In this document: piece by piece, positions 26,968 to 35,123 of the stretch | Layout of the letters: every line of letters starts with the position of its first letter | How positions within the stretch are numbered: position 1 is the stretch's first letter | Assembly (NCBI RefSeq): GCF_014701095.1 | Contig: NZ_AP023439.1 | Span: 3,646,001 to 3,710,000 of the forward strand | Source: Streptomyces tuirus | GTDB lineage: Bacteria > Actinomycetota > Actinomycetes > Streptomycetales > Streptomycetaceae | DNA: 64,000 nt | Reading direction: 5' to 3' | Translations under genes and position numbers: made by a program | The notes under the pieces: model-generated | Database searches by the model: none | What the model saw: only the letters and a program-made list of their open reading frames with translations | Told to the model about the DNA's origin: nothing

Positions 26968-27832
26968 TCGGCTGCGCGCTCGGTTCGCGGCCAGCGACCC
27001 AGCGAACGATGCCCGGATTCCCACAGACACGGAAGAGAAGGTTCAGGAATTGGTTGCACGTCTACAGTCAGCGCCGGACGCCCGGCCTCCACTGCGGCGA
27101 CGCCCCGCGTTGCTTGCCGCTCTGACGGTGGGAGCGGCCGCCGTCTGCGCCGGAGCCGTCGTCATTCCGGGCATGGTGGGGGGCGGTGACGGGGACAAGC
27201 GGCAGCCGGAGGTCGTCGATGCACACGTGCAGGTGGCCTACCCGCTGGACACGGAGCGGGATTGGGTCTCGTACGGCGATCACGTCGCAGTCGTCCATGT
27301 CGAGAACGGCAGCGAGAAGATCGGCGCGGTTCCGGAAGACGTAAAGAACAAGGGCGAAGGGCACCTGGACCGCACAGGCCGCATCGTCGTGGACGAAGTC
27401 CTCTACAACCGGGACGGCGCTCCGTCTCTGCCGGACGCGTTCACCGCTCACCTGGGCGGTGTCTGGTGGGACAAGGACAGCGGACAGCAGGAGTTCAACC
27501 TCAAGGGAACGTCGCGCATCGAGGCCGGGCACAAGTACATCGCGGTGCTGGTCAAGGACGAGGACACCGATCAGTACGAGCTGGCCACCTACGGCGGTGT
27601 GCTCCCCTTCGACGGCGGCGCCGTCGGCGTCGGCGAGGTGGAAGGCACGACGCGCAGCAGCATCTCGGCCACCGCGACCGTGGGCGAGATGGACCAGAAG
27701 CTGAAGGGCAAGAGTTCCACCGATGTGAAGCAGGTCCTGAAGGCCGCCGACCTGTACCCTGCCGCAGCTGCCAACCCTGAACTTCCCGCCGGCAAGCGCC
27801 ATGAGGAAGTAATAAAGGCAGGCGATCAGTAG
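26954..27832 (+). CDS. Membrane protein, likely anti-sigma partner
   Basis: A 292-residue protein: cytosolic N-terminus of about 50 residues (MSTVDRLRARFAASDPAN), one membrane segment (ALLAALTVGAAAVCAGAVVI), and a 220-residue extracellular beta-rich domain. No zinc-binding HxxxCxxC motif is visible, so it is not a ZAS anti-sigma. GGGAGGA precedes the ATG, and it overlaps the sigma gene by 14 nt. Pairing with the sigma factor is inferred from position only. Confidence 0.72.
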   Translation: MSTVDRLRARFAASDPANDARIPTDTEEKVQELVARLQSAPDARPPLRRRPALLAALTVGAAAVCAGAVVIPGMVGGGDGDKRQPEVVDAHVQVAYPLDTERDWVSYGDHVAVVHVENGSEKIGAVPEDVKNKGEGHLDRTGRIVVDEVLYNRDGAPSLPDAFTAHLGGVWWDKDSGQQEFNLKGTSRIEAGHKYIAVLVKDEDTDQYELATYGGVLPFDGGAVGVGEVEGTTRSSISATATVGEMDQKLKGKSSTDVKQVLKAADLYPAAAANPELPAGKRHEEVIKAGDQ

Positions 27833-28132
27833 GGCGCCGCACCGCTCCGTGACACTCGTCGGGCGAAGGGTGGTGAGTTCCTGTCCGGCTGAACTCACCA
27901 CACCCCGCAGCACGGACGCATTCACCTCGGGACCGATGCGCCGCCCGAGCGACGTGTGAGCGGACGGCGCAGCACAGCTGCGAAGATCCCTCAAGGGCGG
28001 TCAGCAGCACTCCGAGACCTGATCTCTCGCGCCCTGGTAGAGGGGAGACCCCCTGATCCTGGCCCACAGATGGCCCATACGCACTGGTCAGCGCTGGGAT
28101 ACGGGCAAGAAAGGGTGAGACAGGCCGCGCGC
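27833..28132. other. Gene-free spacer before tRNA-Ser
   Basis: About 300 bp with no supported ORF. It ends in the sequence GGTGAGACAG-N7-GCAGAAGGGGTG (28114-28142), which also occurs at 25401-25429. Confidence 0.5.
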
Positions 28133-28167
28133 AGAAGGGGTGTCCCGTGACCTGGGACACCCCTTCT
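28133..28167 (-). terminator. Terminator of tRNA-Ser(TGA)
   Basis: A 14-bp perfect stem (AGAAGGGGTGTCCC and complement) with a 7-nt loop, 25 nt beyond the tRNA 3' end. It can also stop plus-strand transcription from the sigma operon. Confidence 0.8.
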
Positions 28168-28191
28168 GACCTGCAACATCTATGACCTGCG

Positions 28192-28278
28192 CGGAGGCGG
28201 TGGGATTTGAACCCACGGTGACATCGCTGCCACGACGGTTTTCAAGACCGTTCCCTTCGGCCGCTCGGGCACGCCTCC
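28192..28278 (-). tRNA. tRNA-Ser (anticodon TGA)
   Basis: An 87-nt class II tRNA on the minus strand. The acceptor arms GGAGGCG and CGCCTCC pair, discriminator is G, and the anticodon stem ACGGT/ACCGT encloses CTTGAAA, giving anticodon TGA. CCA is not encoded. It forms the right border of the accessory-looking 20.7-28.2 kb segment, a common place for integration, but no integrase is present. Confidence 0.95.
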
Positions 28279-28341
28279 CCGCGCCGGCCGTGATCGGCGG
28301 CGCGGGGACAAGGGTAACGGGTCAGCGCGGGCCGGTGGGGG

Positions 28342-29808
28342 TCAGTTGTCGCCGACGCGGGAGCCGAGCGTGACGTCGACCGTGTGCTGCTTGCCGCCGC
28401 GCTCGTAGGTGATCGTGACCTTGTCGCCGGGCTGGTGGGTCCAGATCTCGCCGATCAGCGTGGGGCCGGAGTCGATCACCCGGTCGTCGAGCTTGGTGAT
28501 GACGTCGCCCGGCTTGAGGCCCGCCTTGGCGGCCGGACCGCCCGGCTCGACCGGTGCCGCGCCGCCCGCGCCCTGGTCGGTGATCTGCGCGCCCTCGGAG
28601 CTGTCGTCCAGCGAGACGGACGCGCCGATCTTCGCGTACACCGGCTTGCCGTTCTTGATCAGCTCCTGGGCCACGTACTTGGCCTGGTTGATCGGGATGG
28701 CGAAGCCCAGGCCGATCGAGCCCGACTGGCCGGTGCCGAAGCCGCCGTTGCCGGTGGACTGGATCGCGGAGTTGATGCCGATGACATTGCCCCGCGCGTC
28801 CAGCAGCGGACCACCGGAGTTGCCCGGGTTGATCGAGGCGTCGGTCTGCAGGGCGCTCATGTACGACGCCTGGCTGCCGCTGCCGTCGCTGGAGGCCACC
28901 GGGCGGTTCTTGGCGCTGATGATGCCGGTCGTCACCGTGTCGGACAGGCCGAACGGGGCGCCGATCGCGATGGTCGAGTCGCCGACGGCCACCTTGTCCG
29001 AGTCGCCGAGGGTGAGCGGCTTCAGGTCGGAGGGGGCGTCCTTGAGCTTGATGACCGCCACGTCGTAGCCCTGCGCGTGACCGACCACCTCGGCGTCGTA
29101 CTTCTTGCCGGTCGGGAAGGTCGCCGTGAGCTTGCCGCCGTCCACCGCGTCCGCCACCACGTGGTTGTTGGTGACGATGTGGCCCTGCTTGTCGAAGACG
29201 AAGCCCGTGCCGGTGCCGCCCTCGCCGCTGGTGCTCTCGGCCTCGATCGTGACCGTGCTCGGCAGCGCCTTGGCGGCGACACCCGCGGTCGTGCCCGGGT
29301 CGCGCTTGACGTCACCGCCGTTCGCGGAGGCCGAGACCGTCGTCGAGCCGGTGCTCTCGTCGTTGTCCTTCGCCAGCACGTAGCCGAGCCCGCCGCCGAC
29401 ACCGCCGGCCACCAGCGCGGCCACCAGGACCGCGGCGACCAGGCCACCGCGCCCGCGGCCGGACTTCGGCGCCGGCTGCTGGTACGACGAGCCCCAGCCG
29501 CCCGGGCCGGACCCGGAACCGCCGTCGCCGTAGGGGGCGGTCGGCGGCGGGGGCGGGGGCCAGGACGGATCGGGGGCAGAAGAGGAGGCGCCGGGGTGAC
29601 CGGCGTCACCGGAGGCGCCCTGCCCCTGGGGGGCCTGCCCCTGGGCATCCTGCCCGTACGGCCCCTGGGGGACCTGCCCCTGGGCGTCCCGTCCGTACGG
29701 CCCCTGGGGGGCCTGTGCCTGGGGCTCCGGAGCAGCGGGAGCGTCCACCGGCACGGGGGGTGCGGACGGGGCGGGGGGTACCGCGGTGCCCTCGTTCTCG
29801 GTGCTCAC
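28342..29808 (-). CDS. HtrA/DegP-type membrane-anchored serine protease with PDZ domain
   Basis: A 488-residue protease. Residues 1-115 are a cytosolic Pro/Gln/Gly-rich region with 13-residue repeats (QGPYGQDAQGQAP). A membrane segment at about 121-146 anchors an extracellular trypsin-like domain with the triad His216 (TNNHVV), Asp249 (GYDVAVIKL) and Ser331 (NPGNSGGPLL). A PDZ domain (about 390-480, AKAGLKPGDVITKLDDRVI) follows. Such proteases handle misfolded envelope proteins. The ORF extends upstream, but GTG 29808 with AGGAGAG 8 nt ahead gives the expected N-terminus. Confidence 0.93.
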   Translation of the reverse strand: MSTENEGTAVPPAPSAPPVPVDAPAAPEPQAQAPQGPYGRDAQGQVPQGPYGQDAQGQAPQGQGASGDAGHPGASSSAPDPSWPPPPPPTAPYGDGGSGSGPGGWGSSYQQPAPKSGRGRGGLVAAVLVAALVAGGVGGGLGYVLAKDNDESTGSTTVSASANGGDVKRDPGTTAGVAAKALPSTVTIEAESTSGEGGTGTGFVFDKQGHIVTNNHVVADAVDGGKLTATFPTGKKYDAEVVGHAQGYDVAVIKLKDAPSDLKPLTLGDSDKVAVGDSTIAIGAPFGLSDTVTTGIISAKNRPVASSDGSGSQASYMSALQTDASINPGNSGGPLLDARGNVIGINSAIQSTGNGGFGTGQSGSIGLGFAIPINQAKYVAQELIKNGKPVYAKIGASVSLDDSSEGAQITDQGAGGAAPVEPGGPAAKAGLKPGDVITKLDDRVIDSGPTLIGEIWTHQPGDKVTITYERGGKQHTVDVTLGSRVGDN

Positions 29809-30096
29809 AGCTTCTCTCCTAGATCCACGGCTGTTTTCCGGGTCGCACTCGGTCACGCTTTTCCACGCCGGTCGACGGGTCCGGCGGGCTGCAGCTGTGC
29901 TTGTCCCTTTGTATGCCGTCAGCTTTTCCCACTGGCCGTCAGAGCACCATAAGCGGTGCCTGTGCGTCCGCAGCCATTCTTTATATAGGTCATTACTGGC
30001 GAAAAGGGTGCAATCCCAATGCCTCCGTCCGGACCTGTGCATCCGTCGAGTCCGTCCGACCGGACGCGTACCCGCACTCGGTGGCACCATGACGCG

Positions 30097-30924
30097 GTGA
30101 CCCACGCACGACAGCACGTCATTCAAGTCGTCGCCCACCGCGGAGCCTCCGAGGACGCCCCGGAGCACACCCTGGCCGCGTACACCAAGGCGATCGAGGA
30201 CGGCGCGGACGCCCTCGAATGCGACGTACGCCTCACCGCCGACGGCCACCTCGTGTGTGTACACGACCGCCGGATCAACCGTACGTCCAACGGCCGCGGC
30301 GCGGTCTCGGCGCTGGAGCTCGCCGACCTCGCCGCCCTGGACTTCGGCTCCTGGAAGACGGGCGAGGCCTGGAAGGGACGCGACGAGGAACCCGACTGGG
30401 AGCACCGTCCGGAGGACCGCGAGGCGACCTCCGTCCTCACCCTGGAACGGCTGCTGGAACTCGTCGCCGATGCCGGGCGCCGGGTGGAACTGGCCATCGA
30501 GACCAAGCACCCCACGCGCTGGGCGGGCCAGGTCGAGGACCGGCTGCTGGTCCTGCTGAAGCGGTTCGGCCTCGACGCCCCGGCCTCCGCGGAGGAGTCA
30601 CAGGTACGGGTCATGAGCTTCTCCGCCCGATCCCTGCACCGCGTTCATGCCGCCTCGCCGACCCTCCCGACGGTCTATCTGACGCAGTTCCTCTCACCCC
30701 GGCTGCGCGACGGACGGCTGCCTCCGGGGGTACGGATCGCCGGGCCGTCCATCCGGATCGTGCGCAACCACCCCACGTACATCGAGCGCCTGAAGCAGGC
30801 CGGCCACCAGGTGCACGTGTGGACCGTGAACGAGCCCGGGGACGTGGACCACTGCGTCGGACTGGGCGTCGACGCCATCATCACCAACCGCCCGCGCGCG
30901 GTGCTGGACCAGCTCGGCCGCTGA
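30097..30924 (+). CDS. Glycerophosphodiester phosphodiesterase
   Basis: A 275-residue GDPD TIM-barrel enzyme that hydrolyses glycerophosphodiesters to glycerol-3-phosphate and an alcohol. Signature residues: AHRGASEDAPEHTLAAY (catalytic HR, about 13-30), ALECDVRLTADGHLVCVHD (metal-binding ExD and second catalytic His), VELAIETKHP, and the closing VWTVNEPGDVDHCVGLGVD. No signal peptide, so cytoplasmic. GTG start at 30097 has no clear Shine-Dalgarno. It diverges from htrA across a 290-bp spacer with no other gene. Confidence 0.92.
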   Translation: MTHARQHVIQVVAHRGASEDAPEHTLAAYTKAIEDGADALECDVRLTADGHLVCVHDRRINRTSNGRGAVSALELADLAALDFGSWKTGEAWKGRDEEPDWEHRPEDREATSVLTLERLLELVADAGRRVELAIETKHPTRWAGQVEDRLLVLLKRFGLDAPASAEESQVRVMSFSARSLHRVHAASPTLPTVYLTQFLSPRLRDGRLPPGVRIAGPSIRIVRNHPTYIERLKQAGHQVHVWTVNEPGDVDHCVGLGVDAIITNRPRAVLDQLGR

Positions 30925-31181
30925 CGTCCGGCTCCCGCGCCGTCAACCCGGTCAAGTCACGCCAGAACCACGCACACCTCTTGACCCCGTGCCTCGACGG
31001 GCGGGATCCTCCACTCTCGGCCACACCGACGATTTCCGGCCATGTGATGACAGGGAGTGCTCCGGCGCGTTCGTTCCGTGATCACTCATGGTGAATGCGT
31101 CACCGGACGTGGATTGGCCGGTTTCCGGTACAGGCCAATGGGGCATCCACACCGTGGCGTGGGGCGAAGGAGGTCTCGGGG

Positions 31182-31733
31182 GTGGCGTTGGTGGTGGCAC
31201 AGGAGGTGCCCACGTCGTCGAGCATGGCCGTGCCCCATGGCCCTGCGGGCGTGGGGGAAGCGCGACACCGGATGCGTACGCAGCTGCGCAGAAGCGGAGT
31301 CGCGGAATCGGTCATCGACGACGCCGTACTGATCCTTTCCGAGCTCTTGAGCAACGCGTGCAAGCACGGCAGGCCGCTGGGCGACGCGTTCGCCGGTGAC
31401 GGTGACGTCCGTGCCGCGTGGCGCGTGGAGCCGGCCGGCCGGCTCGTCGTCGAGGTCACGGACGGCGGCGGCCCGACCCGCCCCGCCCCCGCGACCCCGT
31501 CGGTCACGGCGCACGGCGGCCGCGGGTTGAACATCATCACCGCGCTCGCCGACGACTGGGGCGTGCGGGACGACATCCGCGGCGAGGTCACCGTGTGGGT
31601 GATCGTCCACGACGACGTCCACGACCCGGACGCGGGCCACCGCCGCGACGACTTCGCCACGCGCGTCATCGCCCCCGCGGTCTCCCGGATACCCGGGCTC
31701 GACTTCGCGGACGCCTTCGACGACATGGACTGA
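31182..31733 (+). CDS. GHKL ATP-binding protein (anti-sigma/RsbW-like)
   Basis: About 183 residues with the Bergerat ATP-binding fold: N-box LILSELLSNACKHGRP, G1 box VEVTDGGGPTRP and G2 box GGRGLNIITAL. Streptomyces has many such stand-alone kinases that act on anti-anti-sigma partners; none is adjacent here. GTG 31182 is chosen because GAAGGAGG lies upstream; an earlier ATG (31095) is possible. The short acidic tail ends in a tandem-repeat spacer. Confidence 0.83.
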   Translation: MALVVAQEVPTSSSMAVPHGPAGVGEARHRMRTQLRRSGVAESVIDDAVLILSELLSNACKHGRPLGDAFAGDGDVRAAWRVEPAGRLVVEVTDGGGPTRPAPATPSVTAHGGRGLNIITALADDWGVRDDIRGEVTVWVIVHDDVHDPDAGHRRDDFATRVIAPAVSRIPGLDFADAFDDMD

Positions 31734-31851
31734 GAACCGCGGAGGCTGAGAACCGCAGGGACTGAGCACCACAGCGGCTCAGCACCACAGCGGCTCAGCA
31801 CCACAGGGGACTGAGAACTACAGCGGGCTGAGGGACCACAGCGGCGGCTGA
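31730..31851 (+). repeat. Seven degenerate 16-20-bp tandem repeats after the GHKL gene
   Basis: Units of the type CTGAGCACCACAGCGG follow one another from the stop codon onward; the CTGAG core is shared by nearly all copies. The first unit supplies the TGA stop of the gene. Confidence 0.85.
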
Positions 31852-31908
31852 TCACGACCCACTCCGGAAACGGCAGGACCCGACCGCGTACGCCGCGCTG
31901 GACCGAGG

Positions 31909-31917
31909 TTGTCCACA
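31909..31917 (+). promoter_or_regulatory. DnaA box TTGTCCACA
   Basis: A perfect match to the Streptomyces DnaA-box consensus, about 30 bp upstream of a TAGGCT -10-like element (31946-31951) for the SEC-C gene. Confidence 0.6.
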
Positions 31918-31991
31918 GGACCCCGTCGCCCCCGGCACGAACGGCTAGGCTCGCGACCGTACGAGACGAGCCGTAACCGGGAGACCCATCG

Positions 31992-32981
31992 ATGGCCAAG
32001 AAGCGACCCCAGACGAAGGCCAAGCGCCCGCAGACCACGGGCGGAGCCCGCACCGCAGGTGCCGATGGAGACGTTCCGGTCGTCGGCGCTCGCGAACCCT
32101 GCCCCTGCGGCAGCGGCCGCCGCTACAAGGCCTGCCACGGCCGGGCCGCCTCGCACGCCGCGACCGAGCTGGTGCACCGCCCCTTCGAGGGCCTGCCCGG
32201 CGAGTGCGACTGGGTCGCCCTGCGCGAACTGGTCCCGGCGGCCACGGTCGAGCTGACCCTCAAGGACGGCCTGCCCGAGGGCGTCCCGGCGGTCACCCTG
32301 GCCACGGTCCTCCCCATGGCCTGGCCGGCGCTGCGCCGCGACGACGGCTCGGTCCTGCTCGGCCTGCAGAACGACACCTCGTCCGGCGACATCAGCCGCG
32401 ACCTCGCCGACACCCTCCAGCGCGCCCTGGAAGCCGAGCCCGGCACGCCCGTCCAGGGCCGCCGCGCCCCGGCCGACAGCCCGCGGCTGCAGGACCTGCT
32501 CGACCCCGAGGGCGCGTTCGAGCCAGAAGTCCACAGCGGCTTCGAGTTCTGGGTGCCGGACCCGGAGAACGCCACGCCCGACGTGACCGCCTCCCTGGAG
32601 CGGGCCAACGCCGCGGCCATCCCGACCGTCAAGCTCCAGGGCGTGGACGCGGCGTACTGGTGCGAGACGCCGGAGAAGAACCACCTGCGGTGGGTCATGC
32701 CGCACGCCGAGGAGCTGCTTCTGGACGCGCTCGCGCGGCTGCACGCCGCGGGCCGCTCCAGCCTCGGCGAGGGCACCCGCCTGGTGGGCTCCTTCCGCGC
32801 TCACGGACTCACGGTGCCGGTGTGGGACCTGCCCAGCGAGGTCACGGCCGAGGACGTCGAGAAGCCGGCGGCGGAGTTCGCCGAGCGCCTCGCCGCCGCC
32901 CTGGCGACGGACGCGCCGCTCACCGCGGACGAGCGCCGCGCCCGCGGCGGCCTCACCAACCGGCAGGTCACGCTCAGCTGA
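31992..32981 (+). CDS. SEC-C motif protein (DUF5926-like)
   Basis: A 329-residue protein with a basic N-terminus (MAKKRPQTKAKRPQT), a SEC-C zinc motif REPCPCGSGRRYKACHG (about 35-51) like that at the SecA C-terminus, and a long domain with no catalytic motif known to me. GGGAGA precedes the ATG. SEC-C motifs bind zinc and often contact the ribosome or SecB. A strong terminator follows. Confidence 0.82.
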   Translation: MAKKRPQTKAKRPQTTGGARTAGADGDVPVVGAREPCPCGSGRRYKACHGRAASHAATELVHRPFEGLPGECDWVALRELVPAATVELTLKDGLPEGVPAVTLATVLPMAWPALRRDDGSVLLGLQNDTSSGDISRDLADTLQRALEAEPGTPVQGRRAPADSPRLQDLLDPEGAFEPEVHSGFEFWVPDPENATPDVTASLERANAAAIPTVKLQGVDAAYWCETPEKNHLRWVMPHAEELLLDALARLHAAGRSSLGEGTRLVGSFRAHGLTVPVWDLPSEVTAEDVEKPAAEFAERLAAALATDAPLTADERRARGGLTNRQVTLS

Positions 32982-32995
32982 AGCCCGCCTCGGCA

Positions 32996-33025
32996 CCCGG
33001 CCGGCCGGACCACCGGCCGGCCGGG
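32996..33025 (+). terminator. Terminator of the SEC-C gene
   Basis: A 13-bp perfect stem CCCGGCCGGCCGG with a 4-nt loop, 15 nt after the stop. Confidence 0.8.
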
Positions 33026-33113
33026 GTGTCGCGCCCTCGACGGATCACAACTGCCGTCGGGGACAAGCCAGTCGGTGACTGGAAAGGCGAGTTCGAATTT
33101 GCGAACCGCCGAT

Positions 33114-33175
33114 CTCTTGTTACCGTTCCTGTAGCCCGGTTGCTGGTGCATCCCCCGTCGCCAGCAACCGGGTCT
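33114..33175 (+). ncRNA. Copy A of a conserved hairpin element (candidate small RNA or terminator)
   Basis: CTCTTGTTACCGTTCCTGTAG leads into a hairpin (33135-33172) with stem CCCGGTTGCTGG/CCAGCAACCGGG and loop TGCATCCCCCGTCG, followed by TCTTTGCG. It matches the minus-strand element at 14052-14123, with identical loop and inner stem and covarying outer stem. The next gene (33214-33897) is on the other strand, so it does not lead a gene. It could end a 3' UTR, be a free RNA, or terminate the facing gene. Confidence 0.55.
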
Positions 33176-33213
33176 TTGCGTCCGGGCTTCCGTTCACCGA
33201 ACGCAGCCGCTCG

Positions 33214-33897
33214 TCAACTGCCCGTTTCCACAGGTGAGTTGCTCCCCGAGCGCAGCAGCAGCGGCCCCAGCCCGCCCCGCTCGGCGAACTCCGCGACGGC
33301 CGTGTACGCCGCCGGATTCCCACGTGCGGGTTCCCGGGGTGTCTCACACGTCCCCGGCTCGTCCTCCGCCCCCACGGCGCACGTCATGCGCACGTTCCGG
33401 TCGTCAGGACCCATCAGGCTCAGCACGGCGTCCAGCGTCTGGCCCGTCGCATTGCGGTAGTAGGTCCGCGCCCAGGTCTGCGCACCCTGCGTCACCACAC
33501 AGGTCTGCGCCTCGATGCCGTCGGGGGAGGTGAGTTCGGGGCCGCAGCGCACCGCGGTCGACAGCCCCTGGCCGAGCCCGGGGAGAGCGGCGACGGCGGA
33601 GGGCTCCGGGGCCCCGGGCGCCTTGTCGTCGGCGCGCGGGGAAGGCCGTAGGGCACCGGAACCGGACGCCCGGGCATCGGCACCCACCGAACCCGCGGCC
33701 CCCACCGAACCCACAGTGCCCTTCGCACCCACAGTGCCCTTGGAACCCACGGCACCCTTGGGCCCCGCGGAACCGGCGGACCCCGCGGACGCCGCCGCGA
33801 GCGGCAGTGCGATCGCGCACGCCGCCACGACGCCCACGAGGGCGAGCAGTCTGGTCTTTCGGGAGTCCCGGGAGCGGCCCCGGGCGTGTCGCCGCAT
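33214..33897 (-). CDS. Secreted protein with collagen-like Gly-X-Y repeats
   Basis: A 227-residue protein: basic N-terminus, signal segment (LLALVGVVAACAIALPLAAA), about 12 Gly-X-Y triplets (AGSAGPKGAVGSKGTVGAKG), a Pro/Ala linker, and a C-terminal domain of about 120 residues with four cysteines (VRCGPELTSP, AQTCVVTQG, MTCAVGAEDE, GTCETPRE). The collagen-like stretch could trimerise or act as a stalk. No family known to me. It converges on the hairpin element at 33114-33175. Confidence 0.75.
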   Translation of the reverse strand: MRRHARGRSRDSRKTRLLALVGVVAACAIALPLAAASAGSAGSAGPKGAVGSKGTVGAKGTVGSVGAAGSVGADARASGSGALRPSPRADDKAPGAPEPSAVAALPGLGQGLSTAVRCGPELTSPDGIEAQTCVVTQGAQTWARTYYRNATGQTLDAVLSLMGPDDRNVRMTCAVGAEDEPGTCETPREPARGNPAAYTAVAEFAERGGLGPLLLRSGSNSPVETGS

Positions 33898-33952
33898 GGT
33901 TCCGGAACTTAACGCGCCGGGGCGGGCGACAGGCTCGGCGCGCCCGACAGCC

Positions 33953-34618
33953 CTACAACTCGGGCGCGCTCACACCCGTACGAGTGAGGGCTTCGACCAC
34001 GGCGTCCACCACGGCCTCGACATCGGGCACCCACGGGGAGGCCGAGCCGGGCAGCGGCGCGCGCTCCCAGCGGATCTCGCCCCGGCCGGTCTCGGACGGC
34101 GGCAGGGCCAGGTAGCCGCCCTCGCCGTGGAAGCGGAGGGAGCCGGGCACGAAATCCTTGGCGTAGAGCAGCTCGCCGAGCTGCTCCATGGAGTACGGCT
34201 TGACGAGGATCGCCCAGCGGGCGGGGGAGGCGACGACCGGGCCGAGCCGCATGCCCATCCGGTCCAGTGCCTTGAGTGCGCGGGCGGCCGGGAGGGCCGG
34301 CAGGGAGACCGCGCAGGGGGCCTGGCCGCCGGTGGCCAGGACGATCGGCGCCGTCGGCCTGTTGCCCCACCACCAGCTCACCATGCGTCCGTCGGTGGTG
34401 GCCGCGAGGAGAGCGGGGTCGAAGGGATGCGCGCCGGGCACCGTGCAGTCGGGGTCGGGGCAGCTGCAGCGGGAGGGCCCCTGCGGGTCCGCCGCCACGC
34501 CCGGGAGTACGGGCCACCGCCATTGCGTCGCGTAGGTCAGGGCCGCGTCGATCAGCTCAGGCTTCCCGTCGCCGCGCTGAGACAAGAGCCTGCGTCGCCT
34601 TCCGAGGATCTCGCGCAT
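33953..34618 (-). CDS. Prim-Pol-like (bifunctional primase/polymerase N-terminal) protein
   Basis: A 221-residue protein with the N-terminal layout of streptomycete Prim-Pol-annotated proteins: ALTYATQWRWPVLPG (about 26-40), a Cys-rich patch RCSCPDPDCTVPGAHPF (about 49-66), and HGEGGYLALPPS near the end. The DxD metal motif of the first Prim-Pol gene in this window is not evident, so catalysis is doubtful. AAAGGA precedes the ATG. It may be a regulatory relative; function unknown. Confidence 0.72.
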   Translation of the reverse strand: MREILGRRRRLLSQRGDGKPELIDAALTYATQWRWPVLPGVAADPQGPSRCSCPDPDCTVPGAHPFDPALLAATTDGRMVSWWWGNRPTAPIVLATGGQAPCAVSLPALPAARALKALDRMGMRLGPVVASPARWAILVKPYSMEQLGELLYAKDFVPGSLRFHGEGGYLALPPSETGRGEIRWERAPLPGSASPWVPDVEAVVDAVVEALTRTGVSAPEL

Positions 34619-35123
34619 GAGCGCTCGTTCCTTTCCGTTGCACGCCTGGCAACACCGTGGTCCACGTCACATCGTGTGTCGATCACTTCACTGTGCGTAC
34701 CTGTTGGCGCATCACACCCCTGCTTGAAGCAAGGGGAACCCCCTGTGGGTCGAGCTTTGGGCTGCCTCCGCGGCCGTCCCGCCCATACTGCGTCTGTCGA
34801 AAGCACGGGCGTGGCGTAGGGGTGGCGAAGTATGGCGTTTGCCGTCGCGCGTATTTCTCTCCGCCTCCGCCACGGGAGGATGGGGCACGGTCGTCGGTGG
34901 ATAGGACGCCCGGTTCCGTCACCAGGTTCCGGGTGGTTCCCAACCACCCCTGGCCTTTACCGAGTACGTACCCATCACGACCGTTGTGACGCTCCGTCGA
35001 GCAAGCCCAGTCGACCGCAATAAGCCGTCCCCTGAGGCAGTTTTAAGCCAACTTTGCTTTTCCGCAAGAGGAAGGGGAGTTGTTCCCTCGCACCTCACGG
35101 ACACCAGGAATCCCGGCAGGACA
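34619..35123. other. Long divergent regulatory spacer
   Basis: 505 bp between the minus-strand Prim-Pol-like gene and the plus-strand phosphatase gene. It includes a GGTGGTTCCCAACCACC hairpin near 34931-34947. In-frame ATGs upstream of 35124 exist, but the sequence there lacks coding bias. Several promoters are likely. Confidence 0.5.

Noticed and set aside
20670..28278. Integrated mobile element at tRNA-Ser(TGA)
   Set aside because: The segment looks accessory, but no integrase, excisionase or duplicated tRNA 3' end could be found, so only the direct repeats are reported.
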